Shown one piece after another: positions 14,901-25,499 of a DNA stretch of 64,000 bases. The notes beneath the pieces were generated by a model that was not told the origin of the DNA, made no database searches, and worked only from the letters and a program-made list of their open reading frames with translations. The DNA comes from Atherinomorus stipes (taxonomy: Eukaryota; Chordata; Actinopteri; Atheriniformes; Atherinidae), in contig JALJCO010010476.1 of assembly GCA_023101725.1 (NCBI GenBank), positions 372,001 to 436,000 of the forward strand. The letters run 5' to 3'. Every line of letters begins with the position of its first letter. Position 1 is the first letter of the stretch. Both the position numbers and the translations under genes were made by a program.

Positions 14901-17900
14901 TCTGTAAACATTATCAGCATGTTTTTTTTTTTTAATGTTTTTACCTTGCACACGTAATTACTCTTACATTTTACTGTCATATAGTGCCAAGACATTTCTT
15001 GGTGTGCACATAGGAGATATGTGAAGCACTTTGTAAAGCTGTTATGCATGAAAAGTGAATTGAATTGAATTGATCTATATTCAAGCCAGAGTTGGTAATC
15101 CTGCTCAGAAACACTTTTTGTTCTACTGGGTGAAATGGTCCTCCCATCCTGACAGTAGTCAACACATTATGGATTCATAAAAAGGAAGGAAAAAAGTCAG
15201 ATCTCTGTGAGAGCTGCAGTTCTGTAAAAACTCTGACCAATCCCTGCCATTCGCGCCAAAGGTAGGATTCGTAATTCGCAACTTATATCAAATCAAATCA
15301 AATCAAATTTTATTTATAAAGCACTTTTCATACAAGAAGTAACACAAAGTGCTTTACATAAAAACAATATTATGTTAAAAACATAGGTCATTTGTAAAGA
15401 CTTAAAATGTGACCAGACCAAAGACTTAAAATGAAACAAGGCACACACAGAAGAAAAAAAAAAAAAGGAAAAAAAAGAAAGCACATCTGATCAAAAATAA
15501 TGTCTCTTACTTGCATGCATTCATGCACACACACACACACACACACGCACCCAAAACATTCAGGCACCCCTTCCAACCACCAACCACCAACCACCAACCA
15601 CCCACAACCCCTCTCCTATCAACGAATCAATGCCTTTATGTCTTGTCTCTGTCCCTCCCCTCTCTTCGTCCCCCACATGACCCCCCTGTGCGCACTGTAA
15701 AAAAATATAGCTAACGGACTGCTAACTGATGCCGAGCCAAAAAACGCAAAACAAAAAAAAAAAACAACAGATAAGGATTAAGTCTCGGAGGCGTTGACGT
15801 TTGCAGTGTGGACTTTTTACACTGCAGACGGAGTTGGAGGTGAGTAGATTAAAACTATTAAAAACGTGGTTTGTCAGCAGTTTACAATCAAGCTAACGAG
15901 CTATCCACTCGGCTGTTATCCCTAACCTGCGCGTGAAACATCAGCACACACTGATGCGCGCGCTGCAGGCGTGGTTTCAGGTGGTGTGTTTTTTTTTAAA
16001 CTGTCGCTTTCTTAAACCGTTTTTCCAACATTGCCAACCCTAGCTTTAAACAAAGTGAAATTGACTTGCCACAGATTTTGAGGCAAATCTGCAACAAAAC
16101 AGGCCTGGGACGATAATCAATAAATCAATTAATCGCACGATAAATGAAAGTGAAGTCAATAACTTTCCCGGCCTCGATATATCGCCATGTGCATGCGTGG
16201 ATTTGTTTTCCACATCTCTCTCTCTCCTCTATACACGCTGGATGACAAGAGGGTTCCCTCTGTGCATCGTCTCAGCACCTGGCCGCGTTTGTGGCTGAGT
16301 CAAATTACATGAAGGAAGTGAAGCATCTTGTCAGTCATTCGGGATCTTTGTATCTGTGGGAGGAGGCGGAGCCGCAAGCACACATTCAGACAAACCCACA
16401 GCTGGAAGGAATGGGCGATACCGAAATTTTTCATGTCGATACGATACCAGTAGTTTATGGCAGTTTTTCAGCAATACCGATATCGATACCGATACTTCTT
16501 GTACTTTAAAAGAAAATCACGATTGTACATTTTGCATTAATATCTTTTGCATTAATTCAAGGGCACTGTTAGGGCACCATCACTTCAAACACAATCCCCC
16601 AGTTGAGTTTTCCCAGCTGGGGAGAAAAAAAACTGCACCCCGAGTTGTAGAGCCGTCGGCCTGACAGTCAGCACATCGTCACCCTTAGTAATAATAATAA
16701 TAATCATCATAATAACAATAATATTAAAGTGCAGTTTTGTTTGAGACTGGATAGGCCATTGTATTTATTGCTTTGGAGAAACAGGGTCTAGTTTCTTGTT
16801 TTTTGGTGCAATTTTTCTAACAGAGACTGAGTCCTTTTTCAATTTTATTTTTATTGTTTTTGTTTGTTTATTTAGGATATTTAAAGTTCTGGTTCTGGAC
16901 ATTCCGGTGTGGAATAAAAGTTTAATTGTTGCATTTGAAAGGATGTGCATGCATTATTATGATATACTAACATTACGTAAGTGATTATTTTGGTCTCGGT
17001 AAAGTCAACAATAATATAGATTATCGTCAATAATATTTGGGACAATATATCGGCCAGCAAACTTTGTTATCATCCCAGACCTACAACAAAATCTTGGTAG
17101 ATCAACTTTTAAATGTGGAACTAGCCAGATAACAGCTCACAAAAACATGCAAATGGATTATCCTGAAATAATAAACGTTTAAAACCAAACAAATCCTTAG
17201 AAAAAATAGTAGTTTGTTTAAACTTTCAAGTACAATTTTTGAAGGCAACCGGTGGAGTACCACCCCTACAAGTTGTAGGAGAGAATTACAACTCAGTACT
17301 CAAGCATTTCCACATCAGAGCAGTTGTTGTGGTCATTTTTTTTCATTTATAAAACCTAAGTCTTCATGAGAAGAAGTGGGAGGTGTCAGTACTTTCAACC
17401 ACAGATTTTTATGTCACATAAGATCAAGACCAGCATATTTTCTGTCAGTAACACAACACCTTGACCCACTACATGCATGCACATTTAGGTCAGATCAAAA
17501 CACATTTTGGGGAGTGGTAGTCCTTCTGCAGAAGTAGGTGTACCGCACACAACAGTGCTTCAGATAAAAGCAAAATAATCCAAGTTTTAAACAAAAATAA
17601 CAGAAAGAAAAAATATTCAGTGCATTGTAGAGCAAGTCTCCATTAAAACATGCAGTGGTGTTGTTTTTCTTTTAAAAATGCAACTCTTTGAGATGTTAGC
17701 AGAGGTTTGTGTAATCTCTTTTCAAAAGCTGGTGCAGCTTTCTTACAGACCAGCATGTAAGGAGCAAATCTGCACTCTTCACTTATGTTTACTGGCCCAA
17801 AACAAACTATCAAGCCAGTGTCACATTTCAAGCCTTTTATTTGCCCAACAAATATGGCATCAGTTTCATGACTGTCACTCTCTTTACAAGCTGCAAATGC

Positions 17901-19275
17901 CTCTTTTTATTTTCAGTTTGCAGAGTTCTGTGATTCTTTTGAAAACCTTGTTTTAAAAAAAGAATGTAAGAATAATTTTTAAAAGGAGCTTTATATTTTG
18001 CATCACCAAAACATTCACTCAACTAAGACTTACCTTTGGGGAAAAAAGAAAAAACAGCAGGCAGATAAAATTCCACAAGGGAAGTCTGACTTATCTGATC
18101 TTATGAGGGCATCTCATTCCTGTCCCTAAACATGCTGCTGCAGGGTCCCATTCCTGCCAACACAAGTACATCTTTCATGCAGCCTGAGCCTGATCGAAGG
18201 CTTAGATATGTCACTCTCCCTCCTCAGCATAGGACTCCTAGTTTTTTGGGCCAACAGTAGGACTCAGGCTCATTTTTGCTTTATCTTTTTGACTGCACTT
18301 CACAAACAAAACTTTGCCTGGAAATTCTGACAGCAAAGAAAAGGATGATGCTCCTCTTACATGTTTTTATCGATAAAACTGGAGTGAGTGAACATATGTC
18401 ATTTGATGGTTGTTTTTAAAGCATCAGCAGCATGGCACAAACGGTTGCAACTTGTATTATTTGATCAACAGATAAGTGTGTAGCTACACAAACAGAAGCT
18501 CCCTGTAATTTGTTGGAGCTCTGAGAATCATCTTCTTTGTCTATCATCATACTTCTCCGTGCTCCTTCAGTTTGACCTTACAGCTACATTTGCATGACAG
18601 TTGCAGCCATTGTTTCTGCTTTTCTTGTTCCTTGGCTACTTTCCATTTCACATTCAGGAGCATCACTGGGGAACAATTTAAGTCTATTGAAAATCAGAAC
18701 AAAAACGTTTTAAAAGAAGCACTTTGCTTTAGGTGATAGTTCCGGTAACCTATTAATCGGCTGCTTATGCGCCGGACACGTGGATGGAAGTTAGTTCAGT
18801 GATCTCGCAAAGGCAAAGTCCATAAATCGAGTTTTGTGTGAAGGAAAAGGCAGGTTTCACTTTAGACAGAAAAAAAAAAGTTATGATTGTCACCTGTCGC
18901 CACAGATTCATTTCTGTCTGTCATTGCTAATCTGTATGCGAGTGTAAATGCGACGTAAAAATGACATAATGGATTTTTAAAAATCCCCTGCTGGGTTAAC
19001 CGAGCCTCCCACCACAGGTGCCCTCGTGCCAGAGCCGCGCTTCTATAGAAAGCATTAAGAAAAACAGCACAGGAGAAGTGTGGATCCGGAGCCGTCACTT
19101 ACATGACTTTATCCGGGTTGATTTGTCGGTGCAAAGCAAGAGAAAACCCAAACAGACTCCCCGGGTCCCCGTCTTTCCTGATCACATGGCTGGTGTCAAG
19201 GTTGAAGGCGAGCACCCCAGCTGGCTCCAGGATATGAAGAAGAAGGAGAGCAGCGGAGGGTCCCCAAGGCAGCAT
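854..19275 (-). CDS. itga6a: Integrin alpha-6 (itga6a), 5' part, 17 coding exons, C-terminus outside window
   Basis: Integrin alpha-6 pairs with beta-1 or beta-4 as a plasma-membrane laminin receptor (hemidesmosomes, basement-membrane adhesion). Seventeen exons join in frame to 2303 nt (767 codons plus 2 nt), about 70% of the roughly 1070-residue family length; transmembrane and cytoplasmic parts lie off the left edge. Residues 1-23 are a signal peptide, followed by the mature start FNLDT as in human alpha-6. FG-GAP beta-propeller repeats follow (about 24-470), with Asp-rich cation loops at D324-D332, D386-D394 and D446-D454, then thigh and calf-1 sequence. Signatures such as GSCQQG, RVEQKN and GAPRANH favour alpha-6 over the sister subunits alpha-3 and alpha-7, and the dlx2/dlx1 neighbours agree. 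The ATG at 19275 is the first in-frame ATG, has G at -3 and directly opens a signal peptide. It is transcribed away from dlx2a. The 'a' suffix is inferred from synteny. Confidence 0.93.
1037..1120 (-). CDS. itga6a: itga6a exon 16
   Basis: Acceptor TTCCAG|ACAAA; donor CAACG|GTACAC, weak at the downstream positions. It encodes [19 protein letters not shown], matching the human calf disulfide region. Confidence 0.9.
1825..1978 (-). CDS. itga6a: itga6a exon 15
   Basis: Acceptor GTTCAG|TAGGA; donor CAAAA|GTAAGT. It encodes [20 protein letters not shown] and [19 protein letters not shown], calf-1 sequence close to human GDDAHEAKLIATFPDTLTYS. Confidence 0.92.
2121..2781. mobile_element. Possible decayed DNA transposon in itga6a intron 14
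   Basis: The left end (TTAAAGGATGAATATGTAAC) and the reverse complement of the right end (TTAAATATGTAATAC) share an imperfect inverted motif. The interior differs in composition from the surrounding intron and contains a TA-GCTAACGTTAGCT-type palindromic stretch often found in fish non-autonomous elements. Superfamily not assigned and ends uncertain. Confidence 0.35.
3151..3266 (-). CDS. itga6a: itga6a exon 14
   Basis: Acceptor GCTGCAG|ATAAA; donor GAAAT|GTAAAA, a relaxed consensus chosen because the next codon would be a stop and the phase fits exon 15. It encodes [20 protein letters not shown], the Cys pair of the thigh/calf junction. Confidence 0.85.
3347..3490 (-). CDS. itga6a: itga6a exon 13
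   Basis: Acceptor TTCACAG|GATAA; donor ACTAAG|GTAAAC. It encodes [18 protein letters not shown], then a Lys/Gln-rich loop and [10 protein letters not shown]. Clear counterpart of human DNIRDKLRPIPITASVEI. Confidence 0.92.
3684..3853 (-). CDS. itga6a: itga6a exon 12
   Basis: Acceptor TCCCAG|CTATC; donor CTTAAG|GTAATA. It encodes [19 protein letters not shown] and an NKS sequon; it corresponds to human thigh sequence around LEAEKERRKSGLSSRV. Confidence 0.9.
3934..3995 (-). CDS. itga6a: itga6a exon 11
   Basis: A short 62-nt exon. Acceptor CATAG|TTTCG; donor CTAG|GTACAT. It encodes [17 protein letters not shown], aligning with the human CLQVKSCFEY thigh segment. Confidence 0.88.
4075..4164 (-). 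CDS. itga6a: itga6a exon 10
   Basis: Acceptor CTTTAG|GGCAA; donor ATTTG|GTAAGT. It encodes the start of the thigh domain ([14 protein letters not shown]) and the cysteine of ACG-type sequence (KTCGDSI). The final Cys codon is split across the intron. Confidence 0.88.
4260..4387 (-). CDS. itga6a: itga6a exon 9
   Basis: Acceptor ATTGCAG|CTCC; donor TACAG|GTAACT. It encodes [19 protein letters not shown] and LAVGSLSD, the last FG-GAP/cation-binding blade of the propeller. Confidence 0.92.
4580..4674 (-). CDS. itga6a: itga6a exon 8
   Basis: Acceptor ATGCAG|ATATT; donor CACAG|GTTTGT. It encodes [19 protein letters not shown] and [13 protein letters not shown], a propeller blade with an N-glycosylation sequon. 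Confidence 0.92.
4752..4945 (-). CDS. itga6a: itga6a exon 7
   Basis: Acceptor TCTAAG|ATGGC; donor GAAG|GTAATT. It encodes [40 protein letters not shown] and the start of the second cation loop DVDKDSYE. Confidence 0.93.
5050..5263 (-). CDS. itga6a: itga6a exon 6
   Basis: Acceptor CTTCAG|GATTC; donor GACGG|GTAGGA. It encodes [41 protein letters not shown] and the first half of the cation loop DLNGDG. It ends in phase 2. Confidence 0.93.
5500..6060 (+). mobile_element. Decayed non-LTR retrotransposon fragment (C-terminal polyprotein remnant)
   Basis: Conceptual translation on the plus strand gives scattered matches to the C-terminal region of reverse-transcriptase polyproteins of fish LINEs: [18 protein letters not shown] (then two stops), HPPKVVE and [14 protein letters not shown], then SNITIKEH with YPGMKQEM. 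These follow the family order but are interrupted by stops, frameshifts and a deletion between the second and third block. It is dead and lies in itga6a intron 5, antisense to that gene. Confidence 0.75.
6068..6590. mobile_element. MITE-like dispersed repeat, copy 1
   Basis: Starts with GGTACAGTATGTAAGAATTA and ends near TTTTTAACATACT. The stretch from about 6311 to 6590 is closely similar to 30385-30668 (same order, shared words such as CAGTCTCTAACTCCCATTAA and GACTCATTCTAAGAAAATAA). This copy carries roughly 200 bp more in its left half than the 30-kb copy. It directly follows the LINE remnant in itga6a intron 5. Confidence 0.8.
6979..7110 (-). CDS. itga6a: itga6a exon 5
   Basis: Acceptor TCTCAG|GGTTT; donor CTTG|GTAAGC. 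It encodes [11 protein letters not shown], then [11 protein letters not shown] and SAHSYLG. This corresponds to the alpha-6 region next to the X1/X2 alternative splicing site of mammals; I saw no second alternative exon in the following intron, which carries transposon debris. Confidence 0.92.
7246..7507 (-). CDS. itga6a: itga6a exon 4
   Basis: The largest exon seen (262 nt). Acceptor TTTCAG|ACGTG; donor AAAG|GTTACT, a weaker consensus. It encodes TCAHRYQK, the cysteine pair of the propeller loop, [17 protein letters not shown] and [13 protein letters not shown]. Confidence 0.93.
7593..7672 (-). CDS. itga6a: itga6a exon 3
   Basis: Acceptor TCTAAG|AGGAC; donor ATTGTG|GTGAGT. It encodes the propeller stretch [18 protein letters not shown], nearly identical to human alpha-6. 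It ends in phase 0. Confidence 0.93.
7762..7886 (-). CDS. itga6a: itga6a exon 2
   Basis: Acceptor CCTCAG|GCTG; donor GAAG|GTAAGA. It encodes residues about 58-99, including [11 protein letters not shown], an RSNITGGLY segment with an N-glycosylation sequon, and two cysteines (KCDV and HCER). The frame joins exon 1 as ..DKV-M-LLIGAP.. It is separated from exon 1 by 11.2 kb. Confidence 0.93.
8738..8855 (-). repeat. Fish interspersed repeat, reverse-oriented copy
   Basis: The segment reads TAATAGACTGGGGACCAGTC, then ..CCTGCCTCTCACC..GGATCCAGCCCACCCGACCC.. This is the reverse orientation of the abundant fish repeat consensus with CATTTTCTA..GGGCTGGAGCC..GGACAGGTC, recognised from memory. A second, forward copy is at 26716-26836. 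Family name not assigned. Confidence 0.65.
8859..8925. repeat. Compound (AT)n-(AG)n microsatellite
   Basis: About 38 bp of uninterrupted AT followed by about 28 bp of AG. It directly adjoins the repeat copy ending at about 8855, as often happens at the 3' ends of retroelements. Confidence 0.95.
11875..11966. repeat. (GAAA)n microsatellite
   Basis: An all-purine tract of GAAA tetramers with AAAAG variants, about 90 bp, in itga6a intron 1. Confidence 0.95.
12405..12476 (+). repeat. SINE/LINE-type 3' tail
   Basis: AAAAGCACTTTGAATTGTCC followed by GTGCTATACAAATAAACTTG and CCTTGCC: the usual 3' end of a widespread fish retroelement tail. The upstream body is not recognisable. Confidence 0.6.
14996..15075 (+). 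repeat. Retroelement-like tail ending in (TTGAA)n
   Basis: GAAGCACTTTGTAAAGCTGT .. GTGAATTGAATTGAATTGA. It resembles the AAGCACTTTGTAA..TTGAATTG tails common in teleost SINE/LINE families. Confidence 0.55.
15288..15366 (-). repeat. Retroelement-like tail, reverse orientation
   Basis: Starts with (AAATC)n and reads ..TTTTATTTATAAAGCACTTT..CACAAAGTGCTTTACATAAA.., the reverse orientation of the same tail type as at 12.4 and 15.0 kb. Confidence 0.6.
15522..15605. repeat. (CA)n and (CCAAC/CACCAAC)n simple repeats
   Basis: A short CA tract at about 15525-15546, then a 7-bp tandem (CCAACCA) repeated several times at 15573-15603. Confidence 0.85.
16100..17083. mobile_element. hAT-type DNA transposon (non-autonomous) with 8-bp target duplication
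   Basis: Ends are CAGGCCTGGGACGATAA (left) and TTATCATCCCAGACCTA (right); the reverse complement of the right end, TAGGTCTGGGATGATAA, matches the left end at 14 of 17 positions. It is flanked on both sides by the identical octamer CAACAAAA (16092-16099 and 17084-17091). Eight-bp duplications with YAGG..TGGG termini are characteristic of the hAT superfamily. The 984-bp interior has no transposase frame and includes a CGATA-rich block near 16410-16500. It sits in itga6a intron 1. Confidence 0.88.
19103..19275 (-). CDS. itga6a: itga6a exon 1 (signal peptide and mature N-terminus)
   Basis: Begins at the ATG. It encodes a Leu-rich signal peptide ending VLA before FNLDT, then the first propeller motif ([12 protein letters not shown]). 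The exon ends inside a codon (2 nt) at the donor CAT|GTAAGT. The surrounding 19.1-19.4 kb is GC-richer than the flanks, as expected of a 5' end. Confidence 0.9.
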
Positions 19276-22200
19276 CGCAGCGCCGTCAGACCCGGAGTGA
19301 AGAGCTGCTCCTCTCCCCTCAGTCTCTGCAGAAATGAGGACTGCAGCTGGCTGGTGAGCCACTGCCCCCCCGCACCCTCAGCAGGACGAATCACAGCTAA
19401 GGTACAGCCCGATGATAACTCTTCATAGACTCCTGAGTAGTGAGAAAGAATGGGTGGAAGTACAATTTTGACTTGGCTTGTTGAACTGGCTTCAGCAAAC
19501 AATCAGAAGTTAATTAGGGACTCTTAATAAAATTCAGAGAGGCATCTAATGACAGATTATTAGATGATGCAATGTTAGTCAGGATGTGTAGAGACAAAAC
19601 AAGGGGTGGTTTGACAATCAGTGAGTCATTAACAAGTTCTGATTTAATCGAAAACTAGATGATGGTTAGTTACTAACAGACAGAATTATTCATGAATTAT
19701 TTAGTTCATGATTGGTTCATAAATGGACAATGCTGTCCATTTTCTCCATGAATGGTTCATAAGTAACTATGAATCAGCCTCAGTGATTCATCCATTACTA
19801 ATTACAGCTTAGACCATATGGGGTTTTTATGCACCACACATAATAGCAATAGGCTGTTATCAATAATATTACATAATTTTATCATTCTACTTTTATATGA
19901 ATCATTCTGTCCCTAAAATGAAAGTCATTTAGTTGACTGGCATGATTGATTTATTGGTATTCATAAGAAAGTGATCGCCATCATCCACTGACAAGGGATC
20001 TTCCAGTTTACAAACTTGTCATCGTCTGGTATAGTTTTCCATTAGGACAAACAGATAAAATACAGCTGGCTCAATCCTAGACACAACAACCCTAATTTGT
20101 GATGCTTTCTGTTTACATGCACTTCAATGTAATACATACTGAACATGGAAATTTAATTATATATTCTATAATGGCAATAAATAAATAACTTCTATTTTTT
20201 ATATCATATTATGACTTTTCTCTATAGTCATTAGTTTAATATATAAGAGCTTAATCAGTTTTATAACACTGTTATGTCTATTTGATATTTATTTTCTTTC
20301 CTTCCCTTTTTCTGAAAATAGTTTCCAATATGTTTCATTGTTATGTTTTCTACAAGCTGATTCTCACAAAATAGGTCTATTCAAGGTTATCACTTAGATG
20401 TGAGACAAACACATACAGTATTTTTCTATTGATTTTTTGTTTGCATTAGTTGTGATTATTCCCTCCATATGTGATACTGATGTTAGCAATACATGGAAAA
20501 TGTACCAATTGTTCTCAGTCTGCCCCTTTCATCAATGATTGATTATCAAATTATTCCCTTTTTTCTAAGTTGTTTCTTGATTAATAAATGATGAAATGAT
20601 CACTGAATCCTTAATTAAACTAAATTAGAAGTTTCCAAAATTTTTCTGTTTTTGCCAACACAAAAAGTTATTCCATATAAATATTAATCCATTAGTTTAC
20701 TTCAACCTTTGTACTTCACATACATGTGCTTTGACCAAGACAGCACTATGGTTTGTCACACAGCTGCTACTTACAGGTTTTAGGGTTAGATAGACAGTAG
20801 ACTGATTGAGCCATCAGGAGAAAATAAAAAAAAAAGGCTGCTTTGCTATTTTAGTTGGGTGCATGCTCATAAAACTGTAAGTGTTTTCGTCAGCTGGACA
20901 AATAAACCTCCCAATTTCAGCCAGACAAGGAGGCTGGTGGCTGAAGGCCATGAAGGGTTATTCTTTCTCAGAATTATAGGATTTATTGTAAGAAGCCTGA
21001 ATTGTAGAAACAAATGAAAAACAACAGAATTACCATCTTTGATGAAAGGCGTACTCTGGTATGGGATTTATCATTCAAATGAATAAAATATTCATGTGTC
21101 ATCATTAAAAGCACCTGCTGATGTTCATGAATAAATAATTAGCATAGTGGAGGATGGCTTTTGGTTTTAAACACAGCTCAAGATCCGTGAATCATGTCAG
21201 AAGCCTGTATTTCAACTTCAGATCCTTCAGGTTGAAGAAAGTCTCTCACAAACCCATGAAAGTCCCTGAAAAACTGGCATGTTAAAAGTTTGAAGTTTCC
21301 TCCCACCACCGCAGTGGTTCAGGCCGTTGTGTGTCATTTTCAAAACCTGCCAGGAAAATAAAGCAGCTTCCCTGGACGTTAGTGTGAAGTTTAAAGCAGT
21401 TTAGGCCACGATCACACAGCAGAACGCAGCACAATGTGGGCATTGTTAAAGGTAGAAAGACTAGTCAGTGTGTGTCTCTGTACAGTATGTGTGTATGTGT
21501 GTTGGGGCTGGGGGTGTGTGGGGGGCGCAGCAGGGTGTTTGTCACATTCCTAATTGCAGCAAAATATTTGGGGTGGTTCTGTTGTAAAATATGTGGAAGG
21601 CATGTTGCTGTGGTGGATTGCTGACAGATGCATCAGATCTTCATAGATCTCAAGCTTCTACACTTGTGCCACAGATTTCTCTCCAGTACACACCCTCTTA
21701 CTGTCAGCATCTTGGCACACAGAGATTTCCTATTCATCTGACTGAGGCCGCTTACACCAAAAAATTGTCCATATTCTGATTTCTGGAGTTATCAGATCAT
21801 TCATTATGTAGACAGCAATATGTGATATACTTTATCAGACAACAGTTCTTATCTGATTTGCCCCTGGTCTTGGTGTGATGGGGTGTATACACAACGAACA
21901 GGAACAGGGCCGATTTTACAGGCCTGTTAGCTCTCACCGTAGGACAGCTATTGCTGAAACCAAAGACATCGCTATGTACAATAAAACAAGACTGGATGTT
22001 TTGCAAATATTTGCCAGTTACTGCAGGCAAATGTTTGGCTTTTATGGGCATACTTGGGTTGTGGCATGAGTTGTGTGAACCAGATGGAGCCCAAATGTCA
22101 TATATCAACTAGAACATGGAGTTCTGCAAGTTGTGAGGGTGAAGATAGCGTGACCCAAGCAGATCCTGTGCTCCCCAAAATGTGCTGTGTTGTGTGAGTG

Positions 22201-25045
22201 CACACAAGCACAAACTATGTCTGTTTAGCCTCTGATGGTCATGAGTGCAGCTGCATGTGAAGGTAGAAAATGGCGTCCATGATGGCAGTGGTCCTGTTGT
22301 AAAAACAATGTACTGCAGTCCGTACCATGATCCTTTTTTAATCCTAACCAAGCAGTTTTCACCTCTGTGCCTAAGTAATGTTACAGCTTTAACCCAACCA
22401 GGAAATTACAAAATTTTGTTATAACTTGTGTTCACATGTTACCATGGTGACCTGGAAAAATGTCTCCACCATGGTTGTGGTTGCACTGAAAAGAAGTTTT
22501 GTATTTTAGCTCAAACCATGAACATTTTTTAATTCTACCCAAGAAATGGTCTAAAAGTACCACTGATGAAAGTTCACAAAGGTCCATGAATGGAAGTGAT
22601 GCATTTAACAAACATCCAAACACTTCTCATTGCTAATGTGAACTTTGTGGCCTGTTGCACAATAAAAGCTTTACTTATGTGGAAGTGCACTTGTTGCTTG
22701 TATGGGACAGAATTATTAGTCATATGTAAGGGTCTGAACAAAAAAGGTGCGATTGCTTCACATGGAGGACATTATGAAAAGTAAAGTGCAGGTATGGGAC
22801 ATGTTTGGACCAATAATTTGTTGGTGCGTGAGTTAAAAGCAGGTGTATAGCATTTTGAATTGCATAGATCTTCTGTTCTATCGGTTTTATTGTGTAAAAC
22901 AAAAGCTTTTCTAATTCTCCTCTTCATGTGTTCTTGTGAACATTAAGGTGTACAACCGTCTTCTCCTGAGTTTACCCTTCCTGGAAGAAACAGCACTTTA
23001 AGTTTGTGGTTTCCTTGGGTGGTTGTGCAACACGAGCTGAGAGGGGAGGGTCAGGGGGGAGAAAGAAACCAGAGACTTGATGCAGGTCAAGCAGGTGGAC
23101 CCCTGCAGGTGACAAGGCCTTTCTTCATAGATTAGCTGTACCTTTGTACCAACAAAATGAACACTCTCTTCAGGAGGATTTGTGTGGCCCTCAATGTCAA
23201 ATCATGGAAGATATATTAAGTTTCATGTGCAGGTTGAGAAACTGAGCTCCTTTCAAATGCTCTTCACACACAGTCCACAGTTTTTGAATAAGTTAACTGA
23301 TGAGATATGTTTTACTGCCTCTGGCCAATGTTTAACCTGCTAGGTCTAACAGGCAGACGCTTTTAGCCCAAATTCTGATCAAAATGTTTGTCTTTTTTAA
23401 GTTATTTGACCTCACAGAAAGAAAATCTCCCTCAGTGTGATTCATGACGATACAACATTTCATTGTAGCAGCGCTGGAAATAGTGTTTTCACTCAACAAC
23501 CTCAGCTTCCCAAAAAAAAGTAAAGACAACTAATATGTTGTTTCTTTCCATGAGATTTGTGGTTAATGTTTGAATTTGCCACATTTTCACCGTGGGTTGT
23601 CTAAATATGCTTTCACTGCTTTACCAGAAAGTGTAGTTGCAGGTGTTATAAGATGTTAAAGCGTATGATTGGATTTACTTTGTAAAGCATATCCCTATAG
23701 GTATGTTGTTACAAAAGAACTCCACTGATATGCTGCCTTAATGTTAAAAATCTCCTTTTCTACTCTCCTCTGAAATTCAAACCCTGACAAGACAGAAGGT
23801 CTGGCTCCTTATATTTCACAGTCCTGAAGTAAATGGATCAGAGACGAAGGAAACCAAACCCAAAAGTTATGGAGGTCAAAGAAGCATGACCAAAGTGCAC
23901 AGCTGGTGCAGACAATTTGTTGGGGTTTCAAAGCATAAAACTACTGCAAAGGCTTTAATTTACACAGGTTAATGTTGACACTTTAAAAAGCTAATCTGGG
24001 CAGTTACTGCACATTAGGCTCAAACATTGTTGGCAACACATTCAGACATAAATTCAGAATTTTCTTAATATGTTGCAGTTAACAATTTTCTCCATTTTGG
24101 ATACAGACACTCAGATTAGTGTTTTTGCTTAAAAGCGCGATCTTTTCCTATAAAGATGCGCTTGCCTCTCGTTTAGGCCTACATGCATCCAGGTCCAATG
24201 TGCTCCAGCGCTGTCAAATGTTTTAAAGTGACCATGAAATCAAAAACATTAATCATGTCATCAAAAAACAAATCAAGCATTTGGCTCCAACAGTGTTGAT
24301 AGAATGAGATTTTTGGAGTTTTTCTTGCTTTTGTGTTGAGACTATTGTAGGAGCTCCACAAACACTCTTGGTGAGACAGAGGCCGGCTCCTTAAGTTTCA
24401 AACTTCAGTCTACATAACAGGGACATGTAGTGGAAAACAAACCCATGTGTTATCAGAGAGGCAAGAAAACTCAAAGTCTACAGTAGGCAGAGGAAGTCTG
24501 TCAACTGGTCTGACAAGAAATGAGTTCACGTTGAATCACATTAAAGAAAACTTTTAGTTTATATTAAAACATATTTCAAAAGCCTTGAAATGAATTCCGA
24601 ATCCCACCACATTTATGCAGCAACGGAGGAAAATACGTTGTATTCCTGTTTTCTTTCACCAGTTATTCAATGTTGCTTAAAAGTCTGCAAAGAAAAGTTG
24701 CAAATGAGATTGAAAAATGGCAGCAACGGTTCTAATTTTGAAGGATAAGCAAGAAGACAGTAAATATTTAAATATGAATACGGCTGTAAAATTGATATTA
24801 AGGATTATTTTGAGGGAATCTCATTTGAACAGGATTTTTCAGCAGCCAGCCAATGCATAGCACAGAAAATGCATTAAGATTAAAAGGTATTAGAAGAATT
24901 TAAAAAGAAGAAGAAGAAGAAGGAGGAAAAACTATAAAACTTCTTAAATGTTTCCAAATGCCATGAAATTTAGCAAAAAACATAACATCTGCCACACATA
25001 ACATAAAAGTTGTGTGGCATTAGAGAGTTGACATCTGAAACTAAC

Positions 25046-25499
25046 CTTGAATTTTCTTGGAGTTTATTTCAAATATGTGTTTAGATCCAAACAAACAACT
25101 CTGGCCTTCAAACAAATGCTTCAACCACGAGGACAATCTTAGTTGTGACTGCATGCACAGATAGGGAAGAGAGGTCCCAAACAGTTTGGCAGCAGAGGTG
25201 CCAGGATGCTGAGTGATAACGCAAGTTGTGTCTGCATCGGTGGCCGTGTAAAGCTCCACGTTAACTCGTACTGTGTGAAAGTTGGAGCAGCTGATCCTGG
25301 TCCTGTTGTGACAGTGCTCTGGTCCTTTGTCAGGAGACCATCCGCAGTAATCTGCTCCTCTCCCTTCGCACAAAGGATCGCTTCCATTTATGGTTCCTGG
25401 GTGGGGGTGTGCCACTGAATCAACAATGAAGGGAGCGGGACCTCGCAGACCTCTCTGAATTCTTGCTCTGACTGGGCCGTGCAGACGACACAGGGAATT
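25046..25499 (-). other. Unassigned exon-like open reading stretch
   Basis: On the minus strand one frame stays open for about 150 codons, ending in KIQ just before a donor-like AAG|GTTAGT at 25046 (the frame's stop lies inside the donor). Upstream are acceptor-like CCCCAG at 25500 and TTTTGCAG at 25521. The predicted peptide is Cys-rich (CEGRGADYCGWSPDKGPEHC). It has no in-frame ATG near its beginning, so it would have to be an internal exon. A second frame is also long, and the segment is GC-richer than its surroundings, so it may be non-coding. No family recognised. Confidence 0.2.

Larger units (their letters stand above)
7887..19102 (-). other. itga6a intron 1 (11.2 kb)
   Basis: No coding exon recognised. 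Contents seen: a GGGCTGGAGCC-type interspersed repeat (8738-8855), AT/AG and GAAA microsatellites, three short repeat tails around 12.4, 15.0 and 15.3 kb, and a near-complete hAT-type element (16100-17083). The remainder is AT-rich unique-looking sequence. First introns of integrin genes are commonly long and may hold enhancers, but no specific site is supported here. Confidence 0.75.

Noticed and set aside
19018..19428. 136-codon plus-strand open frame over itga6a exon 1
   Set aside because: It lies antisense to a clearly coding, GC-rich exon and shows no recognisable protein features; it is the usual shadow of the integrin frame.
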